From Patiria pectinifera (Eukaryota; Echinodermata; Asteroidea; Valvatida; Asterinidae), in the NCBI GenBank assembly GCA_029964075.1, contig CM057149.1, positions 21,218,197-21,282,196 of the forward strand: 64,000 bases of DNA. The letters are read 5' to 3'. Made by a program: the position numbers and the translations under genes. This document shows positions 11,138 through 22,966 of this stretch, one piece after another (positions within the stretch are counted from its first letter, which is position 1; each line of letters begins with the position of its first letter). The notes under the pieces were generated by a model. The model saw only the letters and a program-made list of their open reading frames with translations. It searched no databases and had not been told where the DNA came from.

Positions 11138-12731
11138 TGTGGCAGGGCCAAGTTTTACTTGTAGTTTTTACTGTATTTTTTGTAGTGTTTTAGGATAGGA
11201 GTAGGCCCCCTGCATAAATCACCCCTTTTTATTAGATGTCCCCTACCCTTTCACAAAAGTGTGTACCCCTGATTAACTTTTTCCTCTTCCCCAGTAACAT
11301 GACCCCTTAGAACAATAGCCCCTTTGATAAGACCATGTGCTCTGCCACCCTGTAAGACCATGCACAGACCCCTCATGATCAGTAGCAGACCAGCGGCAGT
11401 AGAGAGAGGAGCGTGCATTTTATTACCTCTTTTTTCCCCTTGATTTTCTTGGGTGCGATTTGCCCTGTGTGAAAGTTTATCTGCTCGAGTCATTTGGTGA
11501 GTGTTCCATTGTCTTAAATGTGTTCTTTTTTATCATGTATAATTACTTTTAGAACTTTATTTCAGTTTTCTTTTGAAAGTTGGCTAGTTTTTTATAGTTA
11601 ACGTAAAAGTTGACTCTGGTCAGTTTGGATCTTGGGCACTTAGTTTCAGTTTTGAAGTTTATACCAGTGGAGTTAAGTGACTTGAAGAATTATAACTTAA
11701 AGCCTTTTTGTGATGGATCACGTTGTTAGAGTTCTATTATTTTTTTAGGAAAATTGTGTTGCCAGACAGAAGTTTCATTCAGTCATTTTGACTTAATTTC
11801 CTAGGAAGGGCTAGGGTTTTCTTGTCTGATTTTACTTGAGTGGTAGATATATTTTGTTGCCTTTTTGATTATTGGATTGGATTATTTGTTGGTTTTTGAT
11901 ACTTGCTTCATTTTCTTTCGAAATCTGTATTTTAGTAGAATGTATAGTTTTCCATTGACATTGTTTTTAAGCCAAGAGGAGTGGTTTTCCCACAGACTTC
12001 CTACTGATTAGTTTGCCATGTTTATTTATTAGCTAGACTTGTTCAAGCCGTTCATTTACTGTAGACCTGCATTTCCTTTATTTTGTATTTAGCCACCTGT
12101 TCCATTTAGTTATTCTTATCTGCTTTGGACCTTTGCAAGTTTACTGTTCAGGAATGTTGAATTACCCCCTTGGTGATTAGTCCCACCTGGCATTCAGAAG
12201 ACAGGGACCACTGTTTATCTTGCTCATTAGGTATTCACGAGAAATTTGGGTGTTCTTGGCAAGACTGTATAGCAGGTCCACATGGCATTGTTTATATTAC
12301 TTTAGACCTAGTGTAGCTTGACTTTGTTTGCATTGTTTACTGTTTCTTATGTTCTTTACTTTTCTTATCTTGTTAACAGATTTCTGCCAGAAGTGTCTTT
12401 AAGGTCCACTTTATACAACACTGTGTTGGTTAAATACTTTTGGTTTTTAACTTGGTTTTTATCTTTGGGTTTTTTTCTAGGTTTAAGTTTTGGGTTTTAG
12501 TCTTTGCTCTTACTTGATTTTCGTGGTCTTGGTTTTATAATTATCTGGTCATCTTGAAAGTTCTTGTAAATAAATTCTTTTTGTTTTTTTTTGTTCGAAA
12601 TCTAGAATTGTGTCCCTTGTCCCTATTAATTCAGTCTCCTCGCGACTTTTCTCTTCAAAGATCCTGAGTTTAGTTTAGTTGTAGTAGTTTTAGTGCGAGT
12701 TCCCCATAGTGTGTCATTTTTCCAGGTTACA
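11138..12731 (+). repeat. 5' LTR
   Basis: 1594 bp, begins TG and ends CA, with an AATAAA polyadenylation signal near 12568. Against the 3' LTR I count about four substitutions and three small indels, one being an extra TAT in the 3' copy near 15230. Confidence 0.92.
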
Positions 12732-12746
12732 TTTTTTTAATATTTT

Positions 12747-12764
12747 TGGTGGAGAATCCGGGTA
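12747..12764 (+). other. Candidate tRNA primer-binding site
   Basis: TGGTGGAGAATCCGGGTA begins 15 bases after the 5' LTR. TGG pairs with a tRNA CCA end; the next eight bases would pair with discriminator and acceptor, and CCGGG with a T-stem. The tRNA species is not assigned. Confidence 0.6.
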
Positions 12765-12932
12765 GGGAATATATTTTTTAGAAAAATTTAGCCAGGAATT
12801 GTTTTGATAGGGACGACAGGCATTTTTTCAAAGGTTTGTTTTCTTCTGTCATTGGTGGTCAGTTTAGATTAGTCAAGTAATACAGTCTATAAACCAACAC
12901 AGTGTCGTTATATTGGTGGATCGGACAAGTAC

Positions 12933-13844
12933 ATGATGGTGGATGTCATGACTCCACTCCAGCTCTGTGGGTTCAACCCAGTACCTGCCGAAACCTGCAA
13001 CCTTGTCAACCTTGAAGTCGCTGATGTGCAGCCGCAGTCTGAGATGCTGAGACTCCTGCAGCACCAGTCTAGTATGCAGGAGGTCATTCTGCAGCAATTT
13101 CGGCAGATAAACGCACTCAAGGAGATGATGCGGCAGGTGATAGGTGAACAGATGAGACAGAGATGTTACATACATAGCCTGGAGTGCGCCCTGTCAGATG
13201 TTAATGTGAATCAGCATCCCCCAAATCAGCCAGTTCCAGAAGTCCCCATCCCACATCGGCCAGTACCGAAAACCCCCAACCCGCAGCCAGTGCAGGAAGT
13301 CCCTAAGCCCATCACCCCCCAGCCAGCGCCAGAAACATACGCAAGCACCCCTGATGAGGCGACGCAGGCCAGCTCTCAGGGAGGTATGAGTTCCGCAAGG
13401 ATAAGCCTCAGGGAAGCTCAGCTGAATGATCCCGCAATCAGGCGGGTTGTTGAGCTCAAGACGGCAAGCCCCCTGATGACAAGGAGGCAAATGTCCCAAG
13501 AAACCAGAGTGGTGCAGAAGTTGCTAGGAGTATGGCGTCGACTAGAGGTGAAGGGAGGACTTCTGATGTACAAGAAGGGCGGCAGGAAGGCTACATGTAG
13601 GTACCTGGCAGTGTTTCCTCGTCAGTTGAGAGAGGAAGTATTGAACAGTCTACATGGAAGCATGGAGAAGCTAAGATACGGGAGAATTCTACGGCTGGTC
13701 AAGGAGAGATATTATTGGCCTAGTCTTCATAATGAGACAATGGAACACATGAGGCACCATCGCAGGGGCGTACAGCGAAACGGGAGGGAAGCGGTGTGTC
13801 AGATCCCACCGCCTCAAGAGTTCCGGGATGACAGAGGACCCTGA
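12933..13844 (+). pseudogene. Fused gag-like / integrase N-terminal remnant of the LTR element
   Basis: Open frame of 303 codons. Residues about 30-85 are Gln/Met/Leu-rich and coiled-coil-like; about 88-130 are Pro-rich. Residues about 150-275 match the region leading into a Gypsy integrase: an LREAQ-type helix, a DGVLY-like segment, LREEVLNSLH and RYYWPSL. Known of the family: this is normally an HHCC zinc-binding domain. Here the first His is kept, but the second His and the CxxC pair are not visible and the catalytic core is absent. It cannot be a working integrase. It looks like a deletion fusion of gag to late pol; the open frame may be chance or retained for packaging. Confidence 0.75.
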
Positions 13845-14016
13845 TCACTGTATTTTTGTCTAGTTAACGTTTGTGATTGACAGAAATGTTCTCAATTATG
13901 TATCGAGGTGTATTGTGTATTTTTGTGTTGTTTGTTTGTTTTAATCATGTTTAATTGAATTAAGTTGATTTTTATTGCCATTGCTGGGGACAGCAATATT
14001 TTAAAGATGGCGTGAG

Positions 14017-15614
14017 TGTGGCAGGGCCAAGTTTTACTTGTAGTTTTTACTGTATTTTTTGTAGTGCTTTAGGATAGGAGTAGGCCCCCTGCATAAATCA
14101 CCCCTTTTTATTAGATGTCCCCTACCCTTTCACAAAAGTGTGTACCCCTGATTAACTTTTTCCTCTTCCCCAGTAACATGACCCCTTAGAACAATAGCCC
14201 CTTTGATAAGACCATGTGCTCTGCCACCCTGTAAGACCATGCACAGACCCCTCATGATCAGTAGCAGACCAGCGGCAGTAGAGAGAGGAGCGTGCATTTT
14301 ATTACCTCTTTTTTCCCCTTGATTTTCTTGGGTGCGATTTGCCCTGTGTGAAAGTTTATCTGCTCGAGTCATTTGGTGAGTGTTCCATTGTCTTAAATGT
14401 GTTCTTTTTTATCATGTATAATTACTTTTAGAACTTTATTTCAGTTTTCTTTTGAAAGTTGGCTAGTTTTTTTATAGTTAACGTAAAAGTTGACTCTGGT
14501 CAGTTTGGATCTTGGGCACTTAGTTTCAGTTTTGAAGTTTATACCAGTGGAGTTAAGTGACTTGAAGAATTATAACTTAAAGCCTTTTTGTGATGGATCA
14601 CGTTGTTAGAGTTCTATTATTTTTTTAGGAAAATTGTGTTGCCAGACAGAAGTTTCATTCAGTCATTTTGACTTAATTTCCTAGGAAGGGCTAGGGTTTT
14701 CTTGTCTGATTTTACTTGAGTGGTAGATATATTTTGTTGCCTTTTTGATTATTGGATTGGATTATTTGTTGGTTTTTGATACTTGCTTCATTTTCTTTCG
14801 AAATCTGTATTTTAGTAGAATGTATAGTTTTCCATTGACATTGTTTTTAAGCCAAGAGGAGTGGTTTTCCCACAGACTTCCTACTGATTAGTTTGCCATG
14901 TTTATTTATTAGCTAGACTTGTTCAAGCCGTTCATTTACTGTAGACCTGCATTTCCTTTATTTTGTATTTAGCCACCTGTTCCATTTAGTTATTCTTATC
15001 TGCTTTGGACCTTTGCAAGTTTACTGTTCAGGAATGTTGAATTACCCCCTTGGTGATTAGTCCCACCTGGCATTCAGAAGACAGGGACCACTGTTTATCT
15101 TGCTCATTAGGTATTCACGAGAAATTTGGGTGTTCTTGGCAAGACTGTATAGCAGGTCCACATGGCATTGTTTATATTACTTTAGACCTAGTGTAGCTTG
15201 ACTTTGTTTGCATTGTTTACTGTTTCTTATTATGTTCTTTACTTTTCTTATCTTGTTAACAGATTTCTGCCAGAAGTGTCTTTAAGGTCCACTTTATACA
15301 ACACTGTGTTGGTTAAATACTTTTGGTTTTTAACTTGGTTTTTATCTTTGGGTTTTTTTCTAGGTTTAAGTTTTGGGTTTTAGTCTTTGCTCTTACTTGA
15401 TTTTCGTGGTCTTGGTTTTATAAATATCTGGTCATCTTGACAGTTCTTGTAAATAAATTCTTTTTGGTTTTTTTTGTTCGAAATCTAGAATTGTGTCCCT
15501 TGTCCCTATTAATTCAGTCTCCTCGCGACTTTTCTCTTCAAAGATCCTGAGTTTAGTTTAGTTGTAGTAGTTTTAGTGCGAGTTCCCCATAGTGTGTCAT
15601 TTTTCCAGGTTACA
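14017..15614 (+). repeat. 3' LTR
   Basis: 1598 bp, nearly identical to the 5' LTR. No strong polypurine tract precedes it; the bases just before are AAAGATGGCGTGAG, only loosely purine-rich. Confidence 0.92.
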
Positions 15615-15952
15615 CTTACCGAGCCTCCATCTATAGGGACGGTAAGCAGTATGCACAGGAAAAGCACGCTTAACCCCAGAAGAAAACTTTGCTTAAATCA
15701 GTGACGTAACAATAGAAATCTCCATGCGTGCGCAACCGTTAGCATGAAATAGTGCTTAAGCAGCAGCATGATTTCTGCTATCGTATAAGCACAACGTTTC
15801 TGCTTACTGTTAAGCAGTGCTATGAAATTGGGCACACAGGAGTTTGGCCGAGTCGTTGATCCTTGTGTGTAGGATCCGTGGTTGCAATTATGTTGATGGG
15901 AAAATTCAACCACACTAAAAGCGATAACGAATCAGTCTTGTAAGCACAAGAG

Positions 15953-16108
15953 ATATTGAGTGGCTCAGAGTGACATGGAAGGAATATTATCGCAAGGTAA
16001 AATCTGGCCTTTTCCATTTCACGAGGCGAAGCCAAGTGAACTGGAAAAGTCCTGATTTTACCGAGCGATAATATTCCTCCCATTTCACAATTTAATGCCA
16101 CTCAATAT
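15953..16108. mobile_element. 156-bp hairpin MITE with ATATTGAGTGGC ends, unit 1
   Basis: ATATTGAGTGGC at the left is the inverse of GCCACTCAATAT at the right. The arms pair further through GGAATATTATCGC with GCGATAATATTCC, and GGTAAAATC with GATTTTACC. Present in all three long units. Confidence 0.8.
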
Positions 16109-16968
16109 TTGTTTTATATAACTGACATATAGATCCTTGTCATTTGATATATTTGAACTTCTATTTCACTACATTTTTATTTCACTGAATTGGAGTAATA
16201 ACGAATGTCACGTGATGTGAGTTCCACCAATCAAATTACAAGGATCTGTATGTCTGTTATAGGTATCATTAGAAATGGTACGCGTGCGGGATGCGCCTGC
16301 AGGATGGATGGGAACAGTTGCTTGTTGAATCTCCAGTTTCAGGGGCGTAAATGCCGGGGGGGGGGAGGAGGAAGGGGAGGATATACCCCATGTTTGACCG
16401 GGGGCATTGGATCACCCCCCCCCCCATTTGTGTGGTTAGAAACAAAAAATGCCGATTTTGATGTTAATTTCTAGCTTTCCAACACCCCGAATGTACTGTG
16501 ACGGAAAATTGACATCACCGTAACTGAGCTTCAAGTGCACCGTCTAGTTGTAGTGTAAGCACGCCAGTTTGCATAAGGTCTGCATTATTTTGTACACACT
16601 AAACAGCGCCCCCTAGTGTCATGTGGTTTCTCACCTTCGAATTACCATAACCGGGGGATTTTTTTATTTTTGTCAACCCCCCCCCATCCCCCTCCCCCAT
16701 CCCCTCCCCCTCCCCCATCCCCTCCCTCCCCCGGCCACGGATTTGCGCCGCTGTCCTGTTTGTGTGGTTATTTTCATTTGGTATATGATAGACAATATGC
16801 ATTTCACATCAGAATATTAAGATGTATAATAATTATGTGGGTTTGGTCAAATAAATATAACCGCACAAAATGACGATACAACCATGGAGTTCCATGATAC
16901 AAAAACCAGGGTTTTTTCCGAGCACCATACGTAGGTTATGCCGTATACATGTACAATGTAATCACGCC
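16109..16968. other. Non-coding with G/C homopolymer tracts, unit 1
   Basis: Holds a G run at about 16354, a C run at about 16417 and a C/CCCAT-rich low-complexity tract at about 16674-16734. Tract lengths differ between units. No gene. Confidence 0.6.
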
Positions 16969-17180
16969 GTCAATAGGGAACCACTAGAAATGCTGCTGGT
17001 AATTTATTTTATATATCTTCTGGCAATACTTAAAAATCCATTGAAAAAAGAAAAATTGTCCTGGTTTTTAAAAACGTTTAGCTAGACAAGGACAATTTGG
17101 GTTTTTTTAAATAGATTTATAATTATTGTCAGAAGTATAAAATAAAATACCAGCCGCATTTCTAGTGGTTCCCTATTGAC
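16969..17180. mobile_element. Foldback (hairpin) MITE with GTCAATAGGGAACC ends, unit 1
   Basis: Nearly the whole 212 bp is one inverted repeat. The outer arms are GTCAATAGGGAACCACTAG and its inverse; inner arms AAATTGTCCTGG and CCAGGACAATTT surround a short loop. Present in all three long units at the same place, so older than the duplication. A transcript would form a long dsRNA stem. Confidence 0.85.
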
Positions 17181-18165
17181 GACGGCATTACACAATATCG
17201 GGAACTGTGACCAGAAACTGTGAAAATAATTCTCGTCAACAGTGCTGGGAATGCACTTGCATTAAAGAAAATGCATTAGACCTTAAAGCACGAAAAAAAG
17301 TAATCAGTTTGCTTCCATTTCTGCAGAACCTCGTAGATAGAGGTGAAATAATTGACCTGGACTTTCGTGTTCGCTGTGTTATTTCATTATATTCCAGAAT
17401 GGCGCTGGCTAGTCCAACGCTTGGTATGTTTTTCCGCATCATGCTTGCGGGGCGACAGAGCTTTCAATTTTATTTCAGCATCATGTATTTCTTCAATTCA
17501 ATGGTTCCGTTGCATCAAGAGTAGCGTCTAAATGCCACTTCCACTGCCGAGATGTGAAGAAAAAGACGTTGATGCTCATGTTTTTGGGTCTGTTTTGGGT
17601 TGTTTTGGTTTTGCAACCCCGTCTTTAATATTATATTTACTTGTATTTAACTTCGATAAATTTTAACCAGCGGTATCGTCAGGACATCACTCGTCCTCTA
17701 GAAGGTTTGACTACACCATAAAACCTAGTTCGAGATATTTTATTTCTACTAGCTTTTTGTTTTGCAACCTCATTTTTAATATCTCTTTTTGATGTGAATG
17801 AACTCATACGGCCTGTCATCTATATTTATATATTTATTTATTTACTCCATTTTGTGATCCAGAATAGGCCCAAACCGTTAAAAACTGGTTTCAATAAGTC
17901 ATTTGCGAGTGACCAAAGATACCGTTGCTAATCACATGATTCAGGGCCGCAGCTCTTGCACAGTTACGTAGAGACGCTCAGCACCAATACATTGTTCACA
18001 ATGGGTGGAAATGACACAAAGACACCAGACCATGCCGGAGCTGGGGGTTGCTAGCATACGGCTTGCCCCGAATCACGTGATATAACTATCTCTTTGGTGG
18101 GGAGTTAAAACGTGCAAAGCATTCCAGATATTATTCCAATTTTAACTCGCAAATGGCTTGGGGCC
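17181..18165. other. Non-coding end of unit 1
   Basis: Shared with units 2 and 3. The 105-codon ORF at 17207-17524 is not kept in unit 3 and shows no domain. Confidence 0.5.
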
Positions 18166-19926
18166 CTGCATACGTTACAAATTATTAAATACTGTTAAGT
18201 AAAGTGTAACTCATAAGGAAAAATACATTGGTGAAACATACGACGAACATTAATTTACAGGTATCTCAGAAACATTAAAATATATATAGATGGGCGAAAA
18301 CCCCATAAAAACCCTTTTGGGGAAAAAAAAACCCACCGGGATATTACCAATCCGGCTCCGATAATACCATGGCAACAAGGCATACATAACTCCGTAGATC
18401 ACCGCATTATGAACTAAATTTCACGCACATATGGCTTTGCGTAGTTCTGATTTGAATGTACCTAAGGAATCTATAGTTCTAAGTTGTTCATGCTATTTAT
18501 TCCATTGATTCGCACCACTCACAGCGAAGCTTTAGATATATAGGCCTAGCATTCCTTTCATGGCTTCGCCACTCCGCGCACTGGTCTTGTTTCTAAAAGT
18601 AATATTTTTGACCTGTAGTAGTTATTTCTCTAACGAAATTCAAAATAGGTTATCAAGCTGGATGTTCATTTCGAAATTTGGTCCATTTTATTTCTCGTAT
18701 CTATTTCCCTTTTTAAAATGCTGGTGCGCGTTGCTTAAAAAAACCCCTTGCATTCAGTTGTTTGAAAGCTATTTTCTTCATCAACAAACAGCATGATGAT
18801 CATTTTGAACTTCTTTTTTTCAGTAGTTGTTGCGCTGTCCTTTAATTTCAATTCACGGCAGCTTTTAAGGGACAACACCGAGATCTTTTTTTTTTTCTCC
18901 ATTGTCCCTCCTCAGGGTATGACATATGCCGTAATCAGATGCAGTTTTGTACTGCTAGATAAAACGGTTTTCAGGGGCAATATGATTGTCATTAAAAGTC
19001 ACACATATATACTATGCAATCCAAGTAAATTGTTCTCATCCCAAAAAGGATACTAAATGTAACACAAATCTCTAATATCATCCATTGAAACATTTCACAA
19101 ATTTCTTAAATAACTCAACGGTAATTTAAAGCAGTTTTTACATTCTACGTTTTCCTTTTCATCGTTTAAAACAATGTCTTTAAACACATTTTATTAGATA
19201 AGCTGACATTTATCCGTGGACAGAACATTAAAATGGTGTTTGTGTTCAAAAATTCCTTAACTTGAAAAGTACGTTAGTGATTTGAATGATTCTTGTACAT
19301 GTACTAGCAGAAGGCTTACTGAATGGACTTTTATATCCTAGATTGAAAGTGCTACAGGCAGAACCTCATTCAAAAAATTGGTCCTGCCATTTGGGTTTCG
19401 AGTTTTTTTTCAGTCACTCACCCTGTGTTCAACAAATTGACGGGAAGTTCATACTTCACGCGAATGTGAATCAAAATTGATATCATGAGACATTTGCTGC
19501 AAAATTCGCCCGAGTTGAAATATGGTCAACTTTTACGAATTCACAGCGCAAATACTTGTCGCGTTCGCTTTCGCCTTCGCACCGGGTTTGAACCGACCGT
19601 ACGGTAGCGCGAATCTCTCCCGTCTTAGTTTCCATCGTCAAAGTGCAAAACAACTGGGCTTGTATACGATTTCGACACAGGAATAATATTGTTAAATATA
19701 TGCCTTTTTAATTAAACAGTTTATACAGTTGAATACCAACGATGGTTTAGACACGGTTATAAACGTTATCATGCAAGACGCATGTCAAGGTGTACGGACA
19801 CATTTTGATAGTTTGGGCAAAATGCGCGTTCTGTGCATATCTTATTTACACATTGCACAACTTAACAAGTGAAACTTAATATGTTGATCGATGAACCACT
19901 TATAGTGTCGATTGACACCGAGGTGT
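18166..19926. other. Non-coding 3' flank of GPCR copy 2
   Basis: Copy of 1-1818. Lacks about 75 bp present in units 1 and 3 near position 120 of the unit. No gene recognised. Confidence 0.5.
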
Positions 19927-19932
19927 TTTATT
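19927..19932 (-). other. Candidate polyadenylation signal, GPCR copy 2
   Basis: Minus-strand AATAAA at the same distance from the stop codon as in copy 1. Confidence 0.5.
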
Positions 19933-20024
19933 GTGCTTAAGTGTCATAGGAAGTATAACAGGCAGACACGTTGTAACAGATATAAACGAGAAAAGACCCC
20001 TTAGGGTTAAGAATTCAGAATAGT

Positions 20025-21278
20025 TCAACACGGCTTCATCTTTCTGAGGACATCAAAGCAGTCTTTTCTAAAGCGCCTATTGGCGAGTCCGTAGATGAAA
20101 GGATTGACGACATTGTTGATGAACACAAACAACGTACAGTTGTACATGACCAACAGCACGTTGGGGTGAACGTCACCGCCATTGGAGTTGTGAAGAGCGA
20201 CGGCGACATAAAGCCAGTAGGGTAGCCAGGTGACAAGGAACACGACACTGGTGACAAAGAGCATGCGTGTGGTTTTCCGCTGGAGTGTCATCGTCGCACC
20301 GGTCGGGTTGTCTCTGGCCTGGGGATGGGGAGACCTCGGTTCGCGGTCATCCTCGTGGTTCTGCGATGCCGGTGCAGGGTTCCCCGTTGATGGGAATACG
20401 TCGGCGAGATGTCCCCGGGCATCTGTAAGATTTGTCGAGTGTCCGGCTAATTCAGTGGCTGAGACGACAAAGGCGTACCTGGGTCCCGACCGGTCAGCTG
20501 TCAACGGTTCTTTGTCCGAGGAGGGCACAGCTGGCGAGGTCCTGGCCCCCGTGACGACAGAGGCATCGTGTCGTCTGCCCTCAGCCTCAACAGCCGTGCA
20601 CCAACTGGTCCCTGGTCCATGTCGGCTCAGTACATTGACTTTGACGTGTTTCCGTATGGCTTGGTAGACTTTCCCGTAGCAAATCACGGCAATGAACACA
20701 ATGACAAGATAGAGAAGCAACTGGAACGTCAAGGAGACTTTTTGAGCTGTCACAGAAGGAGATAGCATATTGATAGTGAATGGAATACACACAGCACTGG
20801 CAGCGACGTACGAACCGAGGAAAATAAGCTTGGCCCAGCGGTGATTCAGCAGCCTCTTGCCCGATCGACAGATGCAGTCGTGTCGCTCTAGAGCGATGGC
20901 ACCTGTCACAGTAATGGACGCATAGACATTGACGATGTCAAAGACCCTGATTGCGGTGAACACGCTTGGGAGTTCTCGCCCAAGGAGGACATAGATGAAG
21001 AAACCCAAACTGTAGATGCGACAGACACACACCATGAGATCAATCCAAGCCAGACCCATGATCAACACGTGGGTACTGGTCTTCTGGGACTTTGACCAGT
21101 AGACTTTCAGGATCAAGCTGTTGCCTGATATGCCAACAATCATGACGGTCACGTAGAAGACGAGCTTTAGGATGGCGTTGATGGTCATACCGACATCAGG
21201 CCCGGCCGTTAGCGGCCCGTCATCTATCAGGTCCGTGCTCGCTGTTGGTGAGACAAAGCTTGATGATGCGTTGTCCAT
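20025..21278 (-). CDS. Class A orphan GPCR, copy 2
   Basis: 417 residues, no indel against copy 1, all seven membrane segments intact. Key motifs kept: N53, D80, W351/P353, NPFIY 392-396. The TM3 motif is ERH (131-133), not ERY; genes 3 and 4 share this, so His is probably ancestral in the array. Private changes: P64S in the first intracellular loop, T161S in TM4, S268Y in the third intracellular loop and K364N at the top of TM6. As in the other copies, no cysteine is available for the TM3-ECL2 disulfide. I count seven amino-acid differences from copy 3 and eleven from copy 1. Same start context as copy 1. Ligand and G-protein partner cannot be inferred. Confidence 0.93.
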   Translation of the reverse strand: MDNASSSFVSPTASTDLIDDGPLTAGPDVGMTINAILKLVFYVTVMIVGISGNSLILKVYWSKSQKTSTHVLIMGLAWIDLMVCVCRIYSLGFFIYVLLGRELPSVFTAIRVFDIVNVYASITVTGAIALERHDCICRSGKRLLNHRWAKLIFLGSYVAASAVCIPFTINMLSPSVTAQKVSLTFQLLLYLVIVFIAVICYGKVYQAIRKHVKVNVLSRHGPGTSWCTAVEAEGRRHDASVVTGARTSPAVPSSDKEPLTADRSGPRYAFVVSATELAGHSTNLTDARGHLADVFPSTGNPAPASQNHEDDREPRSPHPQARDNPTGATMTLQRKTTRMLFVTSVVFLVTWLPYWLYVAVALHNSNGGDVHPNVLLVMYNCTLFVFINNVVNPFIYGLANRRFRKDCFDVLRKMKPC

Positions 21279-21655
21279 ACTTGCTTGAGGACTAAGCTAT
21301 AAGGCAATGTGATGTGAAGATTCCCGGAGATATAAATGAACAGCCGTGATATGTTATAGGGTAACACGCAAAGCACGGAGCGGACACGAGTGACTTTGCT
21401 GTAAGTGTTTTAGTCGTGTTTGAACAAGCTATGGCACGTCGGCTCATTACGTTGTGTTATAATCACTTCTTCCCCGTTGCTGTTTTAAAACAAGTCCGGG
21501 CTTTGCGAAGGGCATTGTACCACGCTGACCTCACGTATCGCGTCGTACGTCGCCGTACAAAGAAAAATCGTCCAGGGTATGTGTTTCGATGGTTGTAAAA
21601 GTACAATTTGATAATGTAGTTCTCAGGAGCGCCCTCACTGCCGAGGGTTCACTAT
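21279..21655. other. 5' flank of GPCR copy 2
   Basis: Same layout as 3171-3545; nearly identical to the flank of copy 3. Confidence 0.5.
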
Positions 21656-22104
21656 GGGTGCACGCCTGCAATAAAATTCCCATAGACACAAGTGCAAAAT
21701 GCCCATACTTCAAAATTCGTTTAAAAATACTCAGAACTCTCACAGGTAGTCAAGCTGCACAGAAAAATGATGATCAACATGTCATCTTTCATTTTCTTTT
21801 CAATTTTTGGTGGGTTGACCATTGACTTTTTGAGATGTTCTCACCCAAAGAAGAACACCCCTATAACGAATGATGTTTCCCAAACTGGAAAAGTAGCCAT
21901 TTTGAAAAAAAGAATCCCTCCACAACATGGCTAAATAGCGCCACTTTCGGGCCCGATTGCATCCAAAATGCTCAGAATTGGAAGCTCCAAGTCCAGGCCA
22001 TAGGTTCAGTGCCACATGTCTTCAATTTCCCAATTCCATGGCTCTCAGAACTCTCTACTATAGAATATTTTGTGTATTTTTGGCCTATTTACAGGCGTGC
22101 ACCC
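21656..22104. mobile_element. MITE with GGGTGCACGCCTG ends, unit 2
   Basis: Both terminal repeats are intact (21656-21668 and 22092-22104). A short internal segment present in units 1 and 3, near their 3930-3980 and 37970-38010, is missing. Confidence 0.75.
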
Positions 22105-22966
22105 TTAGACCGCATCCCAATCTCCTGTCTGTATTTATTGTCTATGTCGGACTATATTACAACTACGTTGGAATATGCTGACAATAGACGTAACCGTAGC
22201 CCTGGATGCCTTAATTAGCATTTTTTTTTAATAATATGATGGACCCAATAGAAAGGCCCTATTTTGGTATTTGTTAATGGTTTTATAGGACACACAAATT
22301 AACCCCAAATCAAAACGTGTCCGCCATTAGTGCTGCAGGCAGGATGTACATGTACATGAGTTAAGCTTGGTCATCTCTAGCTCTTGCTCCCTCGTCATTG
22401 AAATGAAACAAATCAGAGAATCTTACCAAAAAGTTAAAATTGAAAAATCCTGTCACAATGGGCTTCTGCCTCGAATGACAAAAAATATCCACGTCTAAAT
22501 AAGTTGAACTTTATTGTTCTTTTTGACCACCGATAAATGTGGGGAAACAAAAAACGAATGTATGTCACGAATTAAGGAGCATTTCAAGAAAACGTGTTCA
22601 CTTAAAATCCGAAACTTGGCCGATTTCCTAAACAGCCCCCTTTGTTGCGTGGGAAACGTGCTTCCCGTATCCAGATTCGATACCGCTATAGCAAGTAATG
22701 GATTTATATCGTGCACTTGGTGTTTTTATTTGGAATGTGCATTCCGTATTTTAACGTTCACTATGAATTATTACGTCCACTCAACCTTATATCCCCATTT
22801 TCCATTGCGCTCATAATAATATTTTATGTGATACTGCATATTATATTGGTTGGATAAGATTGTAACATTATTACTTTTAAAACGCCGGAACGAATTGGTT
22901 ATGTTTTACCCAAGGCATCGCATACAAAAACAAACACTGATTTCAAGCAAAGCCTAGTCTCTAAGT
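22105..22966. other. Non-coding, unit 2
   Basis: Copy of 4005-4890. Nothing recognised. Confidence 0.5.

Larger units (their letters stand above)
11138..15614 (+). mobile_element. Internally deleted Ty3/Gypsy-type LTR retroelement
   Basis: Two long direct repeats of about 1.6 kb enclose only 1285 bp. The element starts TGTGGCAGGG and ends GGTTACA (TG...CA) and is flanked by the 4-bp duplication CTTA (11134-11137 and 15615-15618). Unit 3 shows the empty site GTGCTTACCGAG at about 47731. Protease, reverse transcriptase and RNase H are missing, so it must have moved with enzymes from another copy. The two LTRs differ at only a few positions, so the insertion is recent and younger than the unit duplication. 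Confidence 0.93.
11096..15833. mobile_element. MITE with GCCCAATTTCATAGC ends, unit 1 (split by LTR element)
   Basis: Inverted ends GCCCAATTTCATAGC and GCTATGAAATTGGGC bound a 257-bp element in units 2 and 3. In unit 1 the LTR retroelement was inserted 42 bp inside it. The interior is rich in GCTTA and TAAGC motifs. Confidence 0.8.
1..18165. repeat. Tandem segmental duplication, unit 1
   Basis: First of three long head-to-tail copies. The sequence at position 1 (CTGCATACGTTACAAATT) recurs at 18166 and 34019. The unit carries one minus-strand GPCR gene near its left end, followed by about 14 kb of transposon-rich non-coding DNA. Compared with units 2 and 3 it has two private insertions, an LTR element at 11138-15614 and a GACTCG-repeat MITE at 7604-8205. 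It lacks the long foldback element and its right flank (unit 2, about 22966-26420). The array is cyclic, so the choice of base 1 as the boundary is arbitrary. Confidence 0.95.

Noticed and set aside
11251..11493. 80-codon minus-strand ORF repeated at 14130-14372
   Set aside because: It lies in both LTRs and is duplicated only because the LTRs are; no retroviral or accessory protein resemblance.
16870..17085. 71-codon ORF conserved in three units
   Set aside because: It overlaps the arm of a foldback MITE; conservation comes from recent duplication and there is no domain or signal sequence.
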